DNA of 40,392 nt from Gammaproteobacteria bacterium. GTDB lineage: Bacteria > Pseudomonadota > Gammaproteobacteria > Arenicellales > CAJQKF01. The stretch covers positions 1 through 40,392 of the forward strand of contig JAUIEZ010000033.1 of the NCBI GenBank assembly GCA_030429665.1, in the 5' to 3' direction. Below the pieces are notes generated by a model. The model did not search any database, was not told the origin of the DNA, and worked only from the letters and a program-made list of their open reading frames with translations. The position numbers and the translations under genes are program-made. Position 1 is the first letter of the stretch. Every line of letters begins with the position of its first letter. Positions 1 through 8,742 of the stretch are shown piece by piece.

Positions 1-1
1 G

Positions 2-79
2 GGGCTGGTCTACCTGAAGGTGGATCCCGAATCGTTCGATCCGGCCAGCGTGGACGCCTTTCCCGAGTTGTCGCGATAG
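2..79 (+). CDS. 3' end of an unidentified gene (partial)
   Basis: A reading frame enters from the left edge and ends at TAG (77-79), leaving 25 residues that finish ...DAFPELSR. The fragment is acidic and proline-containing and is not long enough to recognise a family. It lies 62 bases before ssb on the same strand. The gene before ssb in many gammaproteobacteria is an MFS transporter or a divergent uvrA; this hydrophilic tail does not look like the end of a membrane transporter. Whether it is a real gene cannot be settled without the upstream sequence. Confidence 0.35.
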   Translation, partial: GLVYLKVDPESFDPASVDAFPELSR

Positions 80-141
80 TCGAAATTTACCGGGGAAAGT
101 GTCAATATTGGTGCCGTTTGACATTAGCAAGGGGAGTAACC

Positions 142-621
142 ATGGCACGAGGAATCAATAAGGCAATCATCGTCGGAAACCTGGGCAGGGACCCGGAAGT
201 CCGATACTCGGCGAACGGAGCCGCCATCACGAACGTCACGGTTGCTACCTCCGACGTGTGGAAGGACAAGAACACCGGCGAGAACCAGGAACGCACCGAA
301 TGGCACCGGATCGTGTTCTTCGGGCGGCTCGCCGAGATCGCGGCCGAGTACCTGAAAAAAGGTTCCCAGGTTTACATCGAGGGCCGCATTCAGACCCGCA
401 AGTGGCAGGACCAGGGCGGCCAGGATCGATACACGACGGAAATTGTCGCCAGCGAGATGCAGATGCTGGGCGCACGCGGCGGCGCGGGCGAGCCCCAGTA
501 CCAGGGCGCGTCCTCCGGCGGCGGCAGGCGCGCGGCCCCGAACAGCGGCGGATCGACTGGCGGCGGCTCCACCGGCGGCGGTCCGGAGTTCGACGACTTC
601 GACGACGACATCCCGTTCTGA
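142..621 (+). CDS. ssb: Single-stranded DNA-binding protein
   Basis: This 159-residue protein coats single-stranded DNA during replication, recombination and repair, and recruits partner proteins through its C-terminus. The OB fold covers about residues 1-110, beginning [20 protein letters not shown], with the typical [17 protein letters not shown] stretch. A glycine/serine-rich linker follows, and the protein ends in the acidic tip DDFDDDIPF, the partner-binding motif of SSB proteins. I chose the ATG at 142 because AGGGGAG lies just upstream at about 130-136 and the family starts with MARG(I/V)NK. A TTG at 118 would add eight residues without support. I see no clear LexA-type SOS box upstream, unlike E. 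coli ssb. Confidence 0.97.
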   Translation: MARGINKAIIVGNLGRDPEVRYSANGAAITNVTVATSDVWKDKNTGENQERTEWHRIVFFGRLAEIAAEYLKKGSQVYIEGRIQTRKWQDQGGQDRYTTEIVASEMQMLGARGGAGEPQYQGASSGGGRRAAPNSGGSTGGGSTGGGPEFDDFDDDIPF

Positions 622-684
622 ACGAAAACCTCATCGGCGGTCCGCTCCCCCGGCGCGCGCGCGATTCGCTCCGGTATGTCGAAC

Positions 685-1209
685 CTATCCCTCGCGGGGC
701 GTTTCGGTGTCGAGGAGCTGGGGTTCGTGCCCGGTCAGCTCGAGAAAACGGAGGAAGTCGTCCCGACGCAGGGTCGTCGTCATGGTGTTCTCGAGCGGGT
801 GGAAGTGCACGAGGTCGTGCGCCAGCACGCCCCGGTCGAGGACGAAGGACACATGCCGGTCGCGGTCGTTGATCAGGGCCAGCGGCGACACCGCGCCCGG
901 CACGACGCCGAGGTGGCGCCGCAACCGGTCCTCCGAGGCGAACGAGAAATTACCGGCGCCGAGCCGTTTGGCCAGTTCCTTGAGCACGATGTCGCGGTGT
1001 TCGAGCAGTGTCAGGAGCCACATCCGACCTTTCTTGTTTCGTACGAACAGGTTCTTGGTGTAGGCGCCTTCGAACACCTCGCGGTGGGCCCGGGAATCGG
1101 CGACCGTGCGCAGGGGCGCGTGGTTGATGGTCGGACAATCGATGTCCCTCTCGCGTAGCCACTCGAGCAAGGCGCCGGCGGTCCACGCCGCGTCATGGTG
1201 ATGATTCAT
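685..1209 (-). CDS. YbaK/ProX-type prolyl-tRNA deacylase (PrdX/ProXp-ala-like)
   Basis: A 174-residue free-standing editing-domain protein of the YbaK/aminoacyl-tRNA deacylase superfamily. Members hydrolyse wrongly charged tRNAs, and the PrdX/ProXp-ala branch clears Ala-tRNA(Pro) made by prolyl-tRNA synthetase. Visible marks are the central VVPGAVSPLALIND segment and the C-terminal FHPLENTMTTTL segment, both typical of PrdX-like proteins, plus a basic FVRNKKGRMWLL stretch near residues 50-61. The whole protein is the editing domain; no synthetase domain is attached. It is convergent with ssb and divergent from parC. The family is certain; its tRNA specificity is inferred from closest resemblance. 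Confidence 0.88.
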   Translation of the reverse strand: MNHHHDAAWTAGALLEWLRERDIDCPTINHAPLRTVADSRAHREVFEGAYTKNLFVRNKKGRMWLLTLLEHRDIVLKELAKRLGAGNFSFASEDRLRRHLGVVPGAVSPLALINDRDRHVSFVLDRGVLAHDLVHFHPLENTMTTTLRRDDFLRFLELTGHEPQLLDTETPREG

Positions 1210-1282
1210 TGCATTCGTCGTTCTAATTCGCCGCGCAGCGATGATAATGCAACGGCGCGTCGAATGCCCGTGCTCCGCCCCT

Positions 1283-1291
1283 TGTTATAAT
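1283..1291 (+). promoter_or_regulatory. Extended -10 promoter for parC
   Basis: A perfect TATAAT (1286-1291) is preceded by TGT (1283-1285), which gives the TGn extension that can replace a -35 element. The hexamer 17 bases upstream (AATGCC) is a poor -35 box, so this reads as an extended -10 promoter. It lies about 74 bases before the parC ATG and inside the divergent region shared with the deacylase gene. Confidence 0.6.
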
Positions 1292-1364
1292 CGCTCATTG
1301 TGCGCGCCGCCTGACGGGCAGGCGCGGCAACCCTACCCGATGACCCACTGAAAGCAGCAACTTC

Positions 1365-3647
1365 ATGGCCAGAACCCAACGCGGACGAGGCAGCGGCGAT
1401 TCGCCCAACCGTAGCCTGTTCGAGCAGGACCTCGAGCAGGTGCCGCTGGCGACATTCGCCGAGCGCGCCTACCTGAACTACTCGATGTACGTGGTCCTGG
1501 ACCGCGCCCTGCCCAACGTCGCCGATGGACTCAAGCCGGTACAGCGGCGAATCATCTACGCCATGTCGGACCTGGGCCTGTCGGCCGGCGCGAAGTACAA
1601 GAAGTCGGCGCGAACCGTCGGCGACGTGCTCGGCAAGTTCCATCCTCACGGCGACAGCGCCTGCTACGAGGCCATGGTGCTCATGGCGCAGTCGTTCAGC
1701 TACCGATACCCTCTCGTGGACGGGCAGGGCAACTGGGGTTCGCAGGACGATCCGAAGTCCTTTGCGGCCATGCGCTACACCGAGGCCCGGCTGTCGCGGT
1801 TCGCCGAGCTGCTCCTGTCCGAACTGGGACAGGGCACGGTGGATTGGTCGCAGAATTTCGACGGCACGCTGCTCGAGCCGGAGGTATTGCCGGCGCGGGT
1901 CCCGACGGTGCTGCTCAACGGCGCCTCGGGCATCGCCGTGGGAATGGCGACCGATATTCCGCCACACAACCTGCGCGAAGTGGTCAGCGCGTGCATCCAT
2001 CTTCTCGAGCGGCCCAAGGCCACGGTCGCCGACCTGATGACCCATATCCAGGCGCCGGATTACCCCAGCGACGCCGAGATCACGACGCCGCGCGCCGAGT
2101 TGCTCGCCATCTACGAGACCGGCGGGGGCTCGGTGCGACAGCGTGCCACCTGGGAACGCGAGAACGGCAACATCGTCGTCAAGTCGCTGCCTTTTCAAGT
2201 GTCGGGCAGCCGCATACTGGAGCAGATCGCGGCGCAGATGCTGGCGAAGAAGCTGCCCATGGTGGCCGACATTCGCGACGAATCCGATCACGAAAACCCG
2301 ATACGCCTGGTTATCGAGCCGCGCTCGAACCGGGTCGACGCCGAGCAGATGATGAGCCACCTGTTCGCTACCACGGACCTGGAGAAAAGCCATCGCGTGA
2401 ACATGAATGCGATTGGACGCGATGGACGCCCACGGGTCTACGATCTCAAATCGCTGTTGGCCGAGTGGCTCGAGTTTCGTACCGAGACGGTGCGACGAAG
2501 ACTTCAGTATCGTCTCGACAAGGTTCTGGCGCGACTGCACGTCCTCGACGGCTTGCTGATCGCCTACCTGAACATTGACGAGGTGATCCGCATCATTCGA
2601 ACCGAGGAAGAACCCAAGGCGGTGATGATGGAGCGATTCGGGCTGTCCGACGTGCAGGCCGAGGCGATCCTGGAGATGAAGCTGCGTCATCTCGCCCGGC
2701 TCGAGGAAATCAGGATTCGCGGCGAGCAGGACCAGCTGTCGAACGAGCGCGATGATCTCAAGAAGACCCTGGGTTCACCGGCCAGGCTCAAGCGGCGCGT
2801 GCGCGACGAGTTGATGGACGACGTGGAGAAGTACGGCGACGGCCGACGCTGCCCGATTACCGAACGGGCTGCTGCCCGGGCGCTGGACCAGGCCGAGCTG
2901 GTGGTTTCGGAGCCGGTCACCGTGGTGCTTTCACGAAAGGGTTGGGTCCGCGCGGCGAAGGGGCACGAGGTGGAAGCCGAAAAACTGGCCTACCGTGCCG
3001 GCGACGAGTTTCAGCAAGCGGCTCGTTGCCGTACCACGGATACCGTGCTGGCACTGGACTCCACCGGCCGAACGTACTCCATGGCGGCGCATTCGCTGCC
3101 CTCGGCGAGAGGCATGGGCGAGCCGCTCAGCAGTCAGTTCAATCCGCCGTCCGGCGCGACCTTCCAGGGCGTGATGAGCGGCGGACCGGAACAACAGTAC
3201 CTGCTGGCAACGGATGCCGGCTACGGTTTCGTGGCCACTCTCGGCGAACTCGTCACGCGCAACAAGTCGGGCAAGGCCTGCCTGAACACGGGCGGCGCCG
3301 GCGTCCTGTTGCCGCAACCCGTGTTCGAATACGAGGACGACTACGTTGCCTGCGTGAGCAACTCGGGCCGGCTGCTCATCTTCCCCGTTGGCGAGCTGCC
3401 GAAACTTGCCCGCGGCAAGGGAGTGAAAATGATGAATATCCCGGCGGGCAAGTACAAGTCCGGCGAGGAGAGGATGATCGGCTTCACCGTGTTTCGGGAG
3501 GGCGGCAGTTTCCGCGTGCATGCCGGCAAGCGCTTCGTACACATGAAGGGCGCCGATTGCGGGGACTACATGGGCGATCGCGCCCAGCGCGGCCGGGTAT
3601 TGCCGCGCGGCTTCAAGAACCCGGTTCGCATCGAGCTGGTATCGTGA
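1365..3647 (+). CDS. parC: DNA topoisomerase IV subunit A
   Basis: A 760-residue type IIA topoisomerase breakage-reunion subunit, which with ParE decatenates daughter chromosomes after replication. The catalytic tyrosine is Tyr138 in [10 protein letters not shown]. The quinolone-resistance region reads [12 protein letters not shown], with Ser98 and Glu102 aligned to E. coli Ser80 and Glu84, so the usual resistance substitutions are absent. An 18-residue N-terminal extension explains the offset. The winged-helix and tower region is followed by a C-terminal beta-pinwheel domain from about residue 510. ParC rather than GyrA is supported by the E. coli ParC-like active-site region and the absence of a long acidic GyrA tail. 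parE is not adjacent. The ribosome-binding site before the ATG is weak. Confidence 0.97.
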   Translation: MARTQRGRGSGDSPNRSLFEQDLEQVPLATFAERAYLNYSMYVVLDRALPNVADGLKPVQRRIIYAMSDLGLSAGAKYKKSARTVGDVLGKFHPHGDSACYEAMVLMAQSFSYRYPLVDGQGNWGSQDDPKSFAAMRYTEARLSRFAELLLSELGQGTVDWSQNFDGTLLEPEVLPARVPTVLLNGASGIAVGMATDIPPHNLREVVSACIHLLERPKATVADLMTHIQAPDYPSDAEITTPRAELLAIYETGGGSVRQRATWERENGNIVVKSLPFQVSGSRILEQIAAQMLAKKLPMVADIRDESDHENPIRLVIEPRSNRVDAEQMMSHLFATTDLEKSHRVNMNAIGRDGRPRVYDLKSLLAEWLEFRTETVRRRLQYRLDKVLARLHVLDGLLIAYLNIDEVIRIIRTEEEPKAVMMERFGLSDVQAEAILEMKLRHLARLEEIRIRGEQDQLSNERDDLKKTLGSPARLKRRVRDELMDDVEKYGDGRRCPITERAAARALDQAELVVSEPVTVVLSRKGWVRAAKGHEVEAEKLAYRAGDEFQQAARCRTTDTVLALDSTGRTYSMAAHSLPSARGMGEPLSSQFNPPSGATFQGVMSGGPEQQYLLATDAGYGFVATLGELVTRNKSGKACLNTGGAGVLLPQPVFEYEDDYVACVSNSGRLLIFPVGELPKLARGKGVKMMNIPAGKYKSGEERMIGFTVFREGGSFRVHAGKRFVHMKGADCGDYMGDRAQRGRVLPRGFKNPVRIELVS

Positions 3648-3654
3648 ACAGGCC

Positions 3655-4338
3655 ATGAACCCGATCGTGATGCAATTCACCCTGCTCGACGCGTGGGCCG
3701 TGGCGTGGTTCATGGTGTGCTGGATAGGCTACTCCGTGGCGGCCGAGTTCACGCCGTTGGCACGCTACACCGTGAGTACCGCCATGGGCCGGTACCGGCG
3801 TGAGTGGATGTGCCGCATGGTCGAGCGGGATGTGCGAATCGTCGACGCGCAGATCCACGGCAACCTGCTGCACGGCATCGGTTTTTTCGCCACCACGACC
3901 ATTTTCGCCATCGGCGGGTTGTTGGCCCTGATTGGCGCGACCGACCGGGCCGTCGAAGTGTTGTCGGAATTGCCGTTCGTGCAGCCCACCAGCCGCGTGA
4001 CCTGGGAAATCAAGACACTGCTGTTGGTCATGATTTTCATCTATGCCTTCTTCAAGTTCGCCTGGGCGTTTCGCCTCGCCAACTGGTACGCCATCATGAT
4101 TGGCGCCGCGCCGCTGGTTCGCAACGGATCGTGCGCGGACAACGAGTACGTCGAGCGCGCGACACGGATCAACAAGTTGTCGGCGGCGCATTTCAATCGC
4201 GGTATTCGTGCCTATTTCTTTGCGCTAGCGACTTTGTCATGGTTCGTCGACCCGCGCCTGTACATGGTAGCCAGTGCACTGGTGCTGCTGGTATTGATCA
4301 ATCGCGAGTTTCGCACGCGGGTGGTGGTGAGGCTTTAG
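3655..4338 (+). CDS. DUF599-family integral membrane protein
   Basis: A 227-residue membrane protein of the uncharacterised DUF599 family, whose function is unknown. The family pattern is clear: an N-terminal membrane segment (about 10-30) with FMVCWIGY, a conserved loop RREWMCRMVERDVRIVDAQI, then membrane segments near 73-95, 120-140 and 185-213, and a basic C-terminus. It starts only seven bases after the parC stop codon, so it is probably co-transcribed with parC; this adjacency is context only and gives no function. An internal Met at residue 6 is an alternative start. The gene converges on tag with about 30 bases between stop codons. Confidence 0.85.
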   Translation: MNPIVMQFTLLDAWAVAWFMVCWIGYSVAAEFTPLARYTVSTAMGRYRREWMCRMVERDVRIVDAQIHGNLLHGIGFFATTTIFAIGGLLALIGATDRAVEVLSELPFVQPTSRVTWEIKTLLLVMIFIYAFFKFAWAFRLANWYAIMIGAAPLVRNGSCADNEYVERATRINKLSAAHFNRGIRAYFFALATLSWFVDPRLYMVASALVLLVLINREFRTRVVVRL

Positions 4339-4368
4339 CCGCCCGGCGCGCGGCTGCCCGCCCGGCGG

Positions 4369-4941
4369 TTACGTGACGGACGAATCGTCGAGGTAGAACG
4401 TTTCCCCGACCGCCATCCACGCGGGCCGCGCCTCGCGCACACGCGGGAAGATCGGGCAGTCTGGACGGTGGGCGCCAGGCAGATAGCCGATGGACATCAG
4501 GAACTCGCCGGTGATCTCGCCGCCGGTGAAGCGAAAGGTTCGTTTGAACAACTTCACCCAGGCAGATTTTTTCATCGGATGATGGGCGTGAAGCCACGCC
4601 GCGAAGCCCCCGTGCGAGTCGCGCATCGTACGAACGACGCCGGCATTGTGGATCACGGCATCCACTTTCAGTCGGTTGCGTATGATTCCGCTATCGGCAA
4701 GGAGCCTGCGTCGCTCGGCGTCATCGTAGCGATGGACGCGATCGATGTCGTAGCCTTCGAAGGCGTTGAAGAACGCCTCGCGTTTTCTCAACATCAGCGC
4801 CCAGCTCAAGCCGGCCTGGTTGATCTCCAGGGCCAGGCGTTCGAACAAGCCCGACTCGTCGTCGAGCGGAAAGCCGTATTCGTTGTCGTGGTACGGACCG
4901 TGCAGCGGGTCGCCGTTCGCGTAGTCGCAGTACCAGCTCAC
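4369..4941 (-). CDS. tag: DNA-3-methyladenine glycosylase I
   Basis: A 190-residue base-excision repair enzyme of the HhH-GPD superfamily that removes 3-methyladenine from alkylated DNA. The four zinc ligands seen in E. coli Tag are present: Cys5 and His18 at the N-terminus (YHDNEYG), and the HRPDC pair near the C-terminus. Glu39 and Trp47 in LEINQAGLSW match the E. coli base-binding Glu38 and Trp46. The start is a GTG whose last bases overlap the TGA of the upstream GGDEF-EAL gene (GTGA, 4938-4941), so the two are translationally coupled. Pairing a repair glycosylase with a cyclic-di-GMP gene is unusual, and I infer co-transcription rather than a shared function. Confidence 0.94.
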   Translation of the reverse strand: MSWYCDYANGDPLHGPYHDNEYGFPLDDESGLFERLALEINQAGLSWALMLRKREAFFNAFEGYDIDRVHRYDDAERRRLLADSGIIRNRLKVDAVIHNAGVVRTMRDSHGGFAAWLHAHHPMKKSAWVKLFKRTFRFTGGEITGEFLMSIGYLPGAHRPDCPIFPRVREARPAWMAVGETFYLDDSSVT

Positions 4942-7175
4942 GGCGAGCCTTCCGGCGCTTCGCGCGGGCTCTCGCCGCCGTCGAACCAGTATCGCGCGAG
5001 AAAGGCGTCGAGCGGGAGCGGCTTGCCGAGGAAGTACCCCTGGGCCAGGTGGCAACCCAGCTTTTTCAGGATCTCCAACTGGTTGTCGGTCTCCACGCCG
5101 GTGGCTACGACTTCGAGATCCATGCGTTCGCCAAGAGAAAGAACGGTCTCGACCAGGTCCTGCCGTGCGGAGCCCGATTCTTCCAGGTTGGAAACCAGGG
5201 CCCTGGAAACCTTGACCATGTCGATCAGGGTGTTGTCGAGTGATTGAAGCGACGAGGTGGTGCCGCCGAAATCGTCCAGCGTGACGCGAATACCCGCATC
5301 TTTCAGTCGCGCGAGGTGATCGGCAGCCTGACGCGTGGCGAGCCAGTTGTCCTTGTCGGTAACCTCGATAACGAAGGTGTCCCGGACGGCGCCGGTGCTT
5401 TCCACGGCAGATATTACGGCGGTGATAAAGTCCTCCGACGCCAGGTGCGCGGTGTCGAGATTGACGTGAATCGGTATGTCGTGCCCACGCCCGCGCAAGG
5501 CGTGAAACGCCTCGCAGGCTTTTTCCAGCACGCGAAGGTCTATTTGCTTTCGCTGGACGGCGTGCTTCGCGAACGGGATGAACGCGGCTGCCGAGATGGC
5601 GCCTCGCTCGGGGTGCATCCATCGTCCCAGTACCTCGACGGCGGCCGGCCGCTGCGAGCGCAGGTCGAATATCGGCTGCACGTGAATGTCGATTTCGCCA
5701 GTCTCCAGCGCGCGCCTGACCTCATCCTCGAGATCCAGCGTGCGGTCGGCGTCGTCGAGCAGGTTGGCGTCAAAGGTAGCGCAGGCGCCGCCGCCCTCGG
5801 CCTTGGCTATCTGCATGGCCACGTGGGCGTTGCGGACCAGTTCACGTGCATTGGTATCGAAGGATTCCGGCATCGCGATGCCGATGCTGGCGCTGAAGAA
5901 GACCTGCCGCGCGCCGACGGACAGCGACTCTCCGACGGCGTTGGAGAGCGTGCGCGCAAGGTCCTCGAGTTCGACGTAGCCGGAGACGTCGGGCAGGGCG
6001 ACCATGAATTCGTCGCCTCCGAAATGGCCTGCCATGGCGCCGTCCGGCAGGCTGTCGGACAGGCGCTCCCCGACGTGTCGGATGACCGCGTCACCGACGT
6101 CCAGGCCCAGGCCGTTGTTAATGCGCTTCATGCCGTCGATGTTGAGAAACACCATGCCCACGCGCGGCGCGTCGTCGCCGTACGCAGCGATACGTCGATC
6201 CAGGCGCGCCAGGAACTCGGTGCGAGTCAGCAATCCCGTCTGCGCATCGTGCGTACGGTCGAACCGCCGCTGCGATTCGTCGAGTTTCTCCCGCTCCCTG
6301 GCGCGAGCGTTGGCGATGGCGGCGGCCGCCTGTTCGGCAAACAGCGACATGGCCATGAGCGTCTCGAACGAATCGATGTCCGGCGCCGTGGTCTTCAGGC
6401 ACAGGGCGCCGAATACGCGTTTCCTGGTATGCACCGGGACCCCGAAGGAATGTGTCGACATGCCCTCGACGGGACGAATGACGCGCGATTGTTCCTGTCT
6501 GACGACGAATTGCGCGAGGTCCTCGAGGCCGAGGTCGAGTTCGCCGAAGACCGGTTTGACGTCGCCTTCGTTGCCACGGCCGTAGAAACAGATTCGCCCG
6601 GGCTCGAAGAACTGGTCCGCCTGACGCACGATCGTCTCCACGGCGCGCTTTTCGCCGGCGCCCTGGTTGACGGCCTTGCTGCTTTCCAGCAGTGTTTCCA
6701 CGACCTTGAGACGGCGGTTGACGACGTCATGGTGAAACTGTTCGTCCACCACGAATTGGGCCAGTCGTCGCAATTGCCGCTCCTTCTGGAACAACCAGAA
6801 CCCGAATACGGCCGCCACGCCGACGATGACGACGAGAAACGCGGGCGTGGACAGCAGCGTTGGCAATCCGACGGGGAATATGCCGCTGACGATGACCATC
6901 GCGATGCAGACAAGGGAGAGCACCGCCACGTTCAACAGGCGTATCTGGAACCGGCGGCGTTCCAGCGATTGCAATGACAGCTTGACGTGACCGTTCGAAC
7001 CGCCCAGGCCGACGCGTCGCGCGGCGTCCCTGAGCTCGCGGGAGTTCAGATCGATCTCGGTTATCCATACCGTGGACGGGGCGTCCATCGTGCTGCCGGG
7101 CGAATTCTGCCCGGATCGTTTCCTGAACATCGAGCCTGCTGACAGTAACGGGTGAATACGAAGACGCGTCGACAT
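4938..7175 (-). CDS. Membrane GAF-GGDEF-EAL protein with degenerate EAL site
   Basis: A 745-residue cyclic-di-GMP signalling protein. Two membrane segments (about 82-100 and 110-128) are followed by a coiled stretch, a GAF-like sensor (about 155-290), a GGDEF domain (about 305-470) and an EAL domain (about 480-735). The cyclase motif GGDEF (386-390) is intact, and no RxxD inhibitory site is seen at the usual distance upstream. The EAL motif reads EVL (514-516). Asn572, Glu604, DDFG (634-637), Lys655 and the QGY glutamine (712) are kept. The conserved EGVE motif has become TGVE, with Thr692 replacing a glutamate needed in characterised phosphodiesterases, and loop 6 is atypical (DDFGGTTSSL). 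I infer cyclase activity with a c-di-GMP-binding but weak or inactive EAL domain. The start at 7175 is uncertain; Met16 and Met30 are alternatives. Confidence 0.9.
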   Translation of the reverse strand: MSTRLRIHPLLSAGSMFRKRSGQNSPGSTMDAPSTVWITEIDLNSRELRDAARRVGLGGSNGHVKLSLQSLERRRFQIRLLNVAVLSLVCIAMVIVSGIFPVGLPTLLSTPAFLVVIVGVAAVFGFWLFQKERQLRRLAQFVVDEQFHHDVVNRRLKVVETLLESSKAVNQGAGEKRAVETIVRQADQFFEPGRICFYGRGNEGDVKPVFGELDLGLEDLAQFVVRQEQSRVIRPVEGMSTHSFGVPVHTRKRVFGALCLKTTAPDIDSFETLMAMSLFAEQAAAAIANARAREREKLDESQRRFDRTHDAQTGLLTRTEFLARLDRRIAAYGDDAPRVGMVFLNIDGMKRINNGLGLDVGDAVIRHVGERLSDSLPDGAMAGHFGGDEFMVALPDVSGYVELEDLARTLSNAVGESLSVGARQVFFSASIGIAMPESFDTNARELVRNAHVAMQIAKAEGGGACATFDANLLDDADRTLDLEDEVRRALETGEIDIHVQPIFDLRSQRPAAVEVLGRWMHPERGAISAAAFIPFAKHAVQRKQIDLRVLEKACEAFHALRGRGHDIPIHVNLDTAHLASEDFITAVISAVESTGAVRDTFVIEVTDKDNWLATRQAADHLARLKDAGIRVTLDDFGGTTSSLQSLDNTLIDMVKVSRALVSNLEESGSARQDLVETVLSLGERMDLEVVATGVETDNQLEILKKLGCHLAQGYFLGKPLPLDAFLARYWFDGGESPREAPEGSP

Positions 7176-7293
7176 CTCACTCGTCGCCGCGACCCGCCGG
7201 CGACAGTATAGTGGAAGGCACCGGGCGGTTCTAACGGCAATGACATCGTGCGCCGATGGTGCGAACGCGCGGTTCCCGGACCGGTTCCGGCGG

Positions 7294-8295
7294 CTACGAT
7301 CGCGCTATCCGCTCGGAAAGCACCGGTACCGTTCGATCGCCGCGGCTGACGCGTCGGGGTAGCAACCCCGCCAGCAAGCGTGCCGCGACAAACCCCGATC
7401 CCAAAAAAACCGCGACAAGCAGCCAGTCGGGAAACGCGGCGACACCCTTGGCAAAGATCTTCGCCAGCCGGCTGCCGCGGCGCGCAGCCTTGGCCATGCG
7501 ACCGGCATCGGCTGTTCGCGAGAAGGCTTTGACGGCGCGACCGTCGGTCAGGTACGTCAAACCATAGACCGCCGGCGCGTCGGCCTTGGCGAGTTTCGAA
7601 ACGCGCGCGAGGTCGGCCGGATCGTCAACGTGCTTCATCACCCGGGCGAGGGGCGCCGGGCCCAGCGTACGGGCGGCGACGCCGAAGTCGGTGGCAATCT
7701 TGCCGATCCGACTGAAATCGCCGCTTGCAACCGCGCGGCGCGATGACCTCGACAGGCTCTTCACGAATCGCTCACCCAGCGCCCCGGCACGGCGAAACGT
7801 CTTCAACAGTGCGGGGGCGAAATCCACGTGCGGCGACAGCGTGGTCGCCAGGCCCACTGCCGACAGCGCCAAAATCAACAGGTCGCCGTCTCCGGTACTT
7901 ACTTCGCGGTACCCCTGCACGGCAAGATCGCGAATGTCGCCGACGACGAACAGGTCGAGGGACATCGAGCCGAGAAATCCGGCAAGGTCGCGAGGTTCAC
8001 CGCTCACGGCGCCGATTGCGAAGGAGCGGGCCTGCAACCACAATGACCGGGCGGCGGCGATCTCACGGGCGCGGGCCCGGGCCGCCTCGCGCTCCGTTGC
8101 GTCGAGCGCGGTATCCTCCGCGAATTGCGCCATGAGCGCCGCCTCGTCGAGATGGCCGTTGGCGAGCAGTCGCCCGGCTTCGCGCAGCGGTTCCGCGGTG
8201 ACCAACAATTCACCGGCGATTTGGCGTTGGTGCAACTCGCAGCCGCTCGCCAGGGCGAGTATGGCGAAGAAAACGAAAACGATTGATCGGAACAC
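7294..8295 (-). CDS. Putative lipoprotein of unknown function with a C-terminal membrane segment
   Basis: I do not recognise a family for this 333-residue protein. It begins at a GTG, with a short hydrophobic signal (MFRSIVFVFFAILALASGC) ending in a lipobox-like ASGC, so Cys19 is the likely lipidated residue. Residues about 30-95 are alpha-helical and alanine-rich, like a helical repeat. A hydrophobic stretch lies near 135-155. The C-terminal third is basic, and a strong membrane segment (about 289-310) is followed by a short arginine-rich tail. An envelope protein held at both ends is an odd topology. It lies 118 bases upstream of the GGDEF-EAL gene on the same strand and could be co-transcribed with it. 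No function is proposed. Confidence 0.6.
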   Translation of the reverse strand: MFRSIVFVFFAILALASGCELHQRQIAGELLVTAEPLREAGRLLANGHLDEAALMAQFAEDTALDATEREAARARAREIAAARSLWLQARSFAIGAVSGEPRDLAGFLGSMSLDLFVVGDIRDLAVQGYREVSTGDGDLLILALSAVGLATTLSPHVDFAPALLKTFRRAGALGERFVKSLSRSSRRAVASGDFSRIGKIATDFGVAARTLGPAPLARVMKHVDDPADLARVSKLAKADAPAVYGLTYLTDGRAVKAFSRTADAGRMAKAARRGSRLAKIFAKGVAAFPDWLLVAVFLGSGFVAARLLAGLLPRRVSRGDRTVPVLSERIARS

Positions 8296-8403
8296 GGCGG
8301 CGGTCAGGCGAATTTGTACCGGTGGCGGAATACGTCATATTCTTGCATACCGCGTTTACTTGAATCGAGCGATCCCCGCCGTGGTCAACCCCGACATCTT
8401 TTC

Positions 8404-8742
8404 ATGAAGTTCGCCATGAGGAAGTCGCCTCGGGGTTATGCGGGTGTGGATACGCCGCTGTACGATCGCGTGCCCCGTTCGGGGTCCGACGGTCGCGCCT
8501 TGGGCGACTTCATGATGCTGCTTCCGGGCCTGCGCGATGCGTCACCGGCGCGTCTGCGGGAGAAGGCCGCGGCCATCGAGGCCGTGTTATGCAGGTTCCC
8601 GGGCGTGGTGTTCGCCGAACTGAACGTACCGCTGAACCTGCTCTGGGTGTCGTTGGTGCCCGAATTCGGCCTGTCGGTTCGTGTTGCCGCCACGATCCGC
8701 GAACGTGTCCCGGAGGCCCTGCTGATCGCGCCGGAGCGCTAG
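8404..8742 (+). CDS. Small hypothetical protein
   Basis: An unrecognised 112-residue soluble protein. The N-terminal 35 residues are basic. The rest has a compact alpha/beta look: a helix LRDASPARLREKAAAIEAVL, a strand-like GVVFAELNVPLNLLWVSLVP, then VRVAATIRERVPEALLIAPE at the end, which hints at a small ferredoxin-like fold. The ATG at 8404 was chosen; Met5 (8416) is possible, and a TTG at 8314 would add a non-protein-like leader. It runs divergently from the lipoprotein gene and tail-to-tail with the phosphomannomutase gene, their stop codons sharing CTAG (8739-8742). That tight convergence supports a real gene here. Confidence 0.55.
   Translation: MKFAMRKSPRGYAGVDTPLYDRVPRSGSDGRALGDFMMLLPGLRDASPARLREKAAAIEAVLCRFPGVVFAELNVPLNLLWVSLVPEFGLSVRVAATIRERVPEALLIAPER

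Noticed and set aside
118..123. TTGACA just upstream of ssb as a -35 box
   Set aside because: A -10 at the proper distance would fall on the ssb start codon, so it cannot serve ssb; it is probably chance.
1206..2690. Long minus-strand frame (494 codons) opposite parC
   Set aside because: It is antisense to a clearly identified topoisomerase and has no recognisable domain; long antisense frames are expected in GC-rich genes.
5244..6977. Plus-strand frame of 577 codons opposite the GGDEF-EAL gene
   Set aside because: The minus strand encodes complete GAF, GGDEF and EAL domains; this frame is its shadow.
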